A stretch of 64,000 nucleotides of DNA, taken from contig NZ_JAKIRP010000010.1 in the NCBI RefSeq assembly GCF_021646545.1, positions 124,001 to 188,000 of the forward strand. The letters run 5' to 3'. The notes under the pieces were generated by a model. The model saw only the letters and a list, made by a program, of their open reading frames with translations. It ran no database searches and was not told the origin of the DNA. The translations under genes were made by a program, and so were the position numbers. Source of the stretch: Chitinophaga filiformis. GTDB taxonomy: Bacteria; Bacteroidota; Bacteroidia; Chitinophagales; Chitinophagaceae. Shown piece after piece: positions 61,500-64,000 of the stretch. Positions within the stretch are counted from its first letter, which is position 1. The number at the start of each line of letters is the position of its first letter.

Positions 61500-61537
61500 G
61501 AGCCCGTATCAAAAGTAAGATACGGGTTCTTTTTATT
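61500..61537 (+). terminator. Terminator after the gene remnant
   Basis: GAGCCCGTATC/GATACGGGTTC stem (one G-U pair) with an 8-nt loop and TTTTTATT. It lies 27 bases after the remnant's stop, suggesting that it once served a working gene. Confidence 0.85.
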
Positions 61538-61674
61538 CGGATACCTGACGGAGACCGACAGGCTTTTAAGCTATTCTCAGGAGGCTCATTTATTTTTGGC
61601 ACGTCCCTCTTTTCTATAGTTTACAACAAACGTATCCAACAAAACATAACAGGACTCCGTCAGGAGTCCCAGTG

Positions 61675-61771
61675 TTTGTAGCGCGGGGTGTAACCCCGGG
61701 ACCGCCAGGGGCCAGATATTTGTAACACGCCGGTGCAACCCTAATACGGATATTTGTAACCGGGTCACCCC
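61675..61771. repeat. Three short diverged repeats
   Basis: TTTGTAGCGCGGGGTGTAAC (61675), TTTGTAACACGCCGGTGCAA (61719) and TTTGTAACCGGGTCACCCC (61753) are related units spaced 44 and 34 bp apart. A small hairpin GGACTCC/GGAGTCC precedes them at 61652-61669. Confidence 0.55.
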
Positions 61772-61796
61772 AAAACAATTCACAAAACACCTAAAA

Positions 61797-61824
61797 TGCA
61801 AAAACCCTCAGCAATAGCTGAGGG
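61797..61824 (-). terminator. Terminator of tRNA-Gln(TTG)
   Basis: Minus strand CCCTCAGC/GCTGAGGG stem with TATT loop and a T run, seven bases after the tRNA 3' end. Confidence 0.92.
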
Positions 61825-61830
61825 CCTCTG

Positions 61831-61901
61831 TTGTCCCACCAGGATTCGAACCTAGACAAACTGAACCAAAATCAGTTGTACTACCATTATACTATGGGAC
61901 A
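61831..61901 (-). tRNA. tRNA-Gln, anticodon TTG
   Basis: A complete cloverleaf on the minus strand: acceptor TGTCCCA/TGGGACA, D arm GTA...TAC, anticodon stem AACTGA/TCAGTT region with loop TTTTGGT (anticodon TTG, reading CAA), T arm with TTCGAAT. 71 nt, same plan as the tRNA-Gln(CTG) at 16521. Confidence 0.95.
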
Positions 61902-61920
61902 ATCCCGTTATTTGGGATGG

Positions 61921-61950
61921 CGAAATTAGTATTTTTTCTCATTTCCCAAA
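61921..61950 (-). promoter_or_regulatory. Promoter of tRNA-Gln(TTG)
   Basis: Minus strand -33 TTTG (61947-61950), 18-bp spacer, -7 TAATTTCG (61921-61928; one mismatch), 19 bases before the tRNA. Confidence 0.5.
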
Positions 61951-61971
61951 AAAAAGTTTTAAAATTTATTC

Positions 61972-63018
61972 TCACCCAGCCACTTTTACTACCTTATCCA
62001 CAATAGCGGCGGGCGGAATCCACTCCATACAGGCATGGTCTCCTCTGAAACACGGCTTATTACCAAATATTGAGCACGGGCGACAGGAAAGGCTTTCCAG
62101 CTGCACCGCATTAGCCTCACTCTGCCCAAATCCCATAAACCCGGCAAAAGGATGCGTAGCCCCCCAGACAGAGACCACGGGTACCCGGAACAGGGAGGCC
62201 AGGTGCATATTGGCCGAATCCATGCTGATCATCACATCCAGATTGCTGATAATGGCCAGCTCCGCCGGCAGTTTGAATCGTCCTGCCACCACAACTGCTT
62301 CCGGGTATTTGAGGGCCAGGGAGGTCAGTTGGGCTATTTCAGCGGCCCCTCCCCCCATCAGCAGTACTTTGACTCCGCGATGCTTCACCAACGCGGCCAA
62401 CACCTCCTCCATCTTCGCCAGCGGATAGGTTTTTTCCTTATACGTGGCAAAAGGCGCCAGTCCTATCCATTTATCCCCGTTTTTAGGCCCTGTAATGGCC
62501 ATTAGCTCCGCCGTAAGCGGCTGACGGGGAAATACAGGCCGGGTAGCATTAATGGTCAGGGATAGCCCCAATTGACGGAATACAGCGGCATATCGCTCTA
62601 TAGTACTGGTCAGCGGCAGGAGGACCTTCTCCTCCGGTCTGGCCAGGGCCTTCTTTTCTGCCCTTCCCTTGTCTATGGCAGCCACGGGACAACCACTGAG
62701 CCGGAAAAACGTGCGCACTATCTGGGAACGTAGTACCTGGTGCAGATCTGCCACTGCGTCTATCTTCCACGATTTTCTGATCGCCTTGTAAAGCCGGTAT
62801 AATCCCTTAAAGCCATTATGCTCCCCTTTCAGGTCCGCCGGAAAGAAGATCAGCCGGGGAATGCCTTCACATAAGGCCCCCCAGTTCTTATTAGAGACAA
62901 AAACGATCTGTATGTCAGGATTCTGCTCCAGGACCTGCTGCATCACCGGAATGGTCATAGCCACATCTCCCATGGCGGAAAAGCGGATAGACAGTATCGT
63001 TCTCAATTGTTCTGGCAT
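61972..63018 (-). CDS. Glycosyltransferase family 9 (heptosyltransferase-like)
   Basis: A 348-residue protein with the GT9 layout: N-terminal ILSIRFSAMGDVAMTIPV, a middle ADLHQVLRSQIVRTFF, C-terminal nucleotide-sugar domain with WIGLAPFATYKEKTYPLAKM, VLLMGGGAAEI and ISMDSANMHLASLFRVPVVSVWGATHP. Such enzymes add heptose or similar sugars to the lipopolysaccharide core. It follows the DUF4254 gene by three bases, a pair I recall in other Bacteroidota. Confidence 0.92.
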   Translation of the reverse strand: MPEQLRTILSIRFSAMGDVAMTIPVMQQVLEQNPDIQIVFVSNKNWGALCEGIPRLIFFPADLKGEHNGFKGLYRLYKAIRKSWKIDAVADLHQVLRSQIVRTFFRLSGCPVAAIDKGRAEKKALARPEEKVLLPLTSTIERYAAVFRQLGLSLTINATRPVFPRQPLTAELMAITGPKNGDKWIGLAPFATYKEKTYPLAKMEEVLAALVKHRGVKVLLMGGGAAEIAQLTSLALKYPEAVVVAGRFKLPAELAIISNLDVMISMDSANMHLASLFRVPVVSVWGATHPFAGFMGFGQSEANAVQLESLSCRPCSIFGNKPCFRGDHACMEWIPPAAIVDKVVKVAG

Positions 63019-63021
63019 ATA

Positions 63022-63624
63022 TTATTTCCCCTTATAAAGAACAGGGTTTAAGGCAGGATCATTATACATTTTCATCTGCTTGTACACCTTCATGTACTTC
63101 TTACCAGCGGCGATGTCCGCCAGCAACTGGGTAATAGCACTTCCCAGGTCACTGCGCTGCTCCAAAAGGATGTCCAGCTTACGCTGACAGGCTTCCCTGT
63201 GCGCTGGCGTAGCATCCGGCCGGGTAGCTTCCTCCCGCATGTGATAGATCTTTAACGCCAGTATAGACAGACGGTCTATTGCCCAGGCAGGACTTTCCGT
63301 ATTGATGATGGCGCCGGCAGCTGGCTTCACATCTTTATATTTATCAAGAAAATAGCTGTCAATATATTCCACCACATCCGTACGCTCCTGGTTGGAACGG
63401 TCTATCCAACGCTTGATTTCCAATGCTTTCACCGGATCGATCAGCGGATCACGGATAATATCCTCCAGGTGCCACTGCACCGTATCAATCCAGTTTTTCA
63501 GATAGAGCAGGTGCTCAAAAGCTGTTTTTTCGTAAGGGTTCAGGATAGGCTGATGTACACTGTTATGCACATGATAATCGGCAATACTCTGATCAAATAT
63601 TTGATTGTACAGTTCTGTAGACAT
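63022..63624 (-). CDS. DUF4254 protein
   Basis: From the ATG at 63624 the protein has 200 residues, mostly helical, cytoplasmic, matching DUF4254 (NPYEKTAFEHLLYLKNWIDTVQWHLEDIIRDP; SPAWAIDRLSILALKIYHMREEATR). Function unknown; it is commonly next to a GT9 glycosyltransferase, as here (3-base gap). The longer frame from 63684 runs through the promoter and was rejected. Confidence 0.88.
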   Translation of the reverse strand: MSTELYNQIFDQSIADYHVHNSVHQPILNPYEKTAFEHLLYLKNWIDTVQWHLEDIIRDPLIDPVKALEIKRWIDRSNQERTDVVEYIDSYFLDKYKDVKPAAGAIINTESPAWAIDRLSILALKIYHMREEATRPDATPAHREACQRKLDILLEQRSDLGSAITQLLADIAAGKKYMKVYKQMKMYNDPALNPVLYKGK

Positions 63625-63628
63625 GGGA

Positions 63629-63636
63629 CAAAAGTA
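63629..63636 (-). promoter_or_regulatory. -7 element abutting the DUF4254 start codon
   Basis: Minus strand TACTTTTG, a full TAnnTTTG match, with only four bases between it and the ATG at 63624, which predicts a leaderless transcript. No -33 is visible. Confidence 0.55.
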
Positions 63637-63778
63637 TATAAATTGGCGAAATAGTCCATAGAAGGGTCCCCCTCCCCCCTCCAACCCTCCCCAAATGCAG
63701 GACTACAGAGTCTTAACATTCAAGTAACATGTAAGGCCTACATTTATTTTCCATTATAGCAACCACATATCAAACTAT

Positions 63779-64000
63779 ATGTCTGATAACCCATCCAGAA
63801 TACTCTTTGGTCAATTATTTGAATCCAACAGGGAAAAGGTGTACCGGTTTGCATTCAAACTAACCGATGACCGGCAACGGGCGGAAGAGATCACCCAGCA
63901 GTGCTTCATCAAGCTCTGGGAAAACATGCATAAAGTACAGGAAGGACAGGATGTCTTCCCGCTATTGTTCGTATTTACCAAACACATTGTCATCGATGAA
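63779..64000 (+). CDS. ECF-type RNA polymerase sigma factor, N-terminal fragment
   Basis: 74 codons are visible before the window ends. The sequence matches sigma-70 region 2 of ECF factors: LFGQLFESNREKVYRFAFKLTDDRQRAEEITQQCFIKLWEN, then FPLLFVFTKHIVIDE. In Bacteroidota such genes usually precede an anti-sigma FecR and a SusC/SusD pair; what follows here is outside the window. The start is the ATG at 63779. Confidence 0.85.
   Translation, partial: MSDNPSRILFGQLFESNREKVYRFAFKLTDDRQRAEEITQQCFIKLWENMHKVQEGQDVFPLLFVFTKHIVIDE

Overview
The window looks like chromosomal DNA of a Bacteroidota member, most likely Chitinophagaceae and plausibly Chitinophaga. The evidence is SusC/SusD outer-membrane uptake genes, a type IX secretion C-terminal sorting domain, many secreted glycoside hydrolases, Bacteroidota-type promoters (-33 TTTG, -7 TAnnTTTG), and families such as DUF4846, DUF4254, DUF1349 and DUF2147. 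The taxon is an inference from gene content, not from a marker gene.

Layout. 1-7223 (minus): a polysaccharide-utilisation operon, SusC, SusD, a fasciclin/two-CBM6 lipoprotein, a DUF5007-like lipoprotein, then the start of a second SusC cut by the window edge. 8079-9590: an unrecognised helical protein. 9620-14503: a TolC/HlyD/MFS tripartite drug exporter with a divergent AraC regulator. 14791-16625: a subtilase and tRNA-Gln(CTG). 16703-17513: a HigA-like two-gene module behind a perfect 29-bp inverted repeat. 17708-19896: a secreted DUF695-RraB protein and a T9SS cargo protein. 20192-23987: a flavin amine/amino-acid oxidase with an indolepyruvate-type decarboxylase. 24714-25583: a microbial PARG. 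25726-30096: GH43 and GH2 enzymes. 30097-32045: a gene-poor stretch with three long palindromes, a DUF1349 gene and a dispersed hairpin repeat. 32046-37652: DUF4846, a metallophosphoesterase, a Suppressor-of-fused protein, lysA and an ArsR regulator. 37713-47289: GH92, a broken LuxR gene, a repeat-bracketed ORF with 251-bp tandem repeats, and a GH127-GH78 pair. 47433-53391: HAD, TerC, repeats, methyltransferase, membrane protein, extradiol dioxygenase, thioesterase, DUF2147. 53498-60965: an RND efflux operon with its Crp/Fnr regulator. 60966-61901: gene remnants, short repeats, tRNA-Gln(TTG). 61972-64000: glycosyltransferase 9, DUF4254 and the start of an ECF sigma factor.

How it works together. 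The hydrolases (GH43, GH2, GH92, GH78, GH127) with the SusCD operon suit breakdown of plant or fungal glycans rich in arabinose, rhamnose, galactose and mannose. One palindrome, GTAATCGATTAC, lies just upstream of both the SusCD operon and the GH2 gene, suggesting a common LacI-type regulator. Two efflux systems each sit beside their own regulator. The promoters of the RND operon and of the DUF2147 gene share an FNR-box-like palindrome (TTAAT-N4-ATTAA) at exactly the same distance from the -7 box, which points to a small regulon of the adjacent Crp/Fnr protein.

The least explained parts are the repeat-rich intergenic regions: the palindrome array at 30302-30877, the hairpin element shared by 31741-31883 and 49572-49710, and the 251-bp tandem repeat with an inverted partner enclosing an ORF at 41325-42833.
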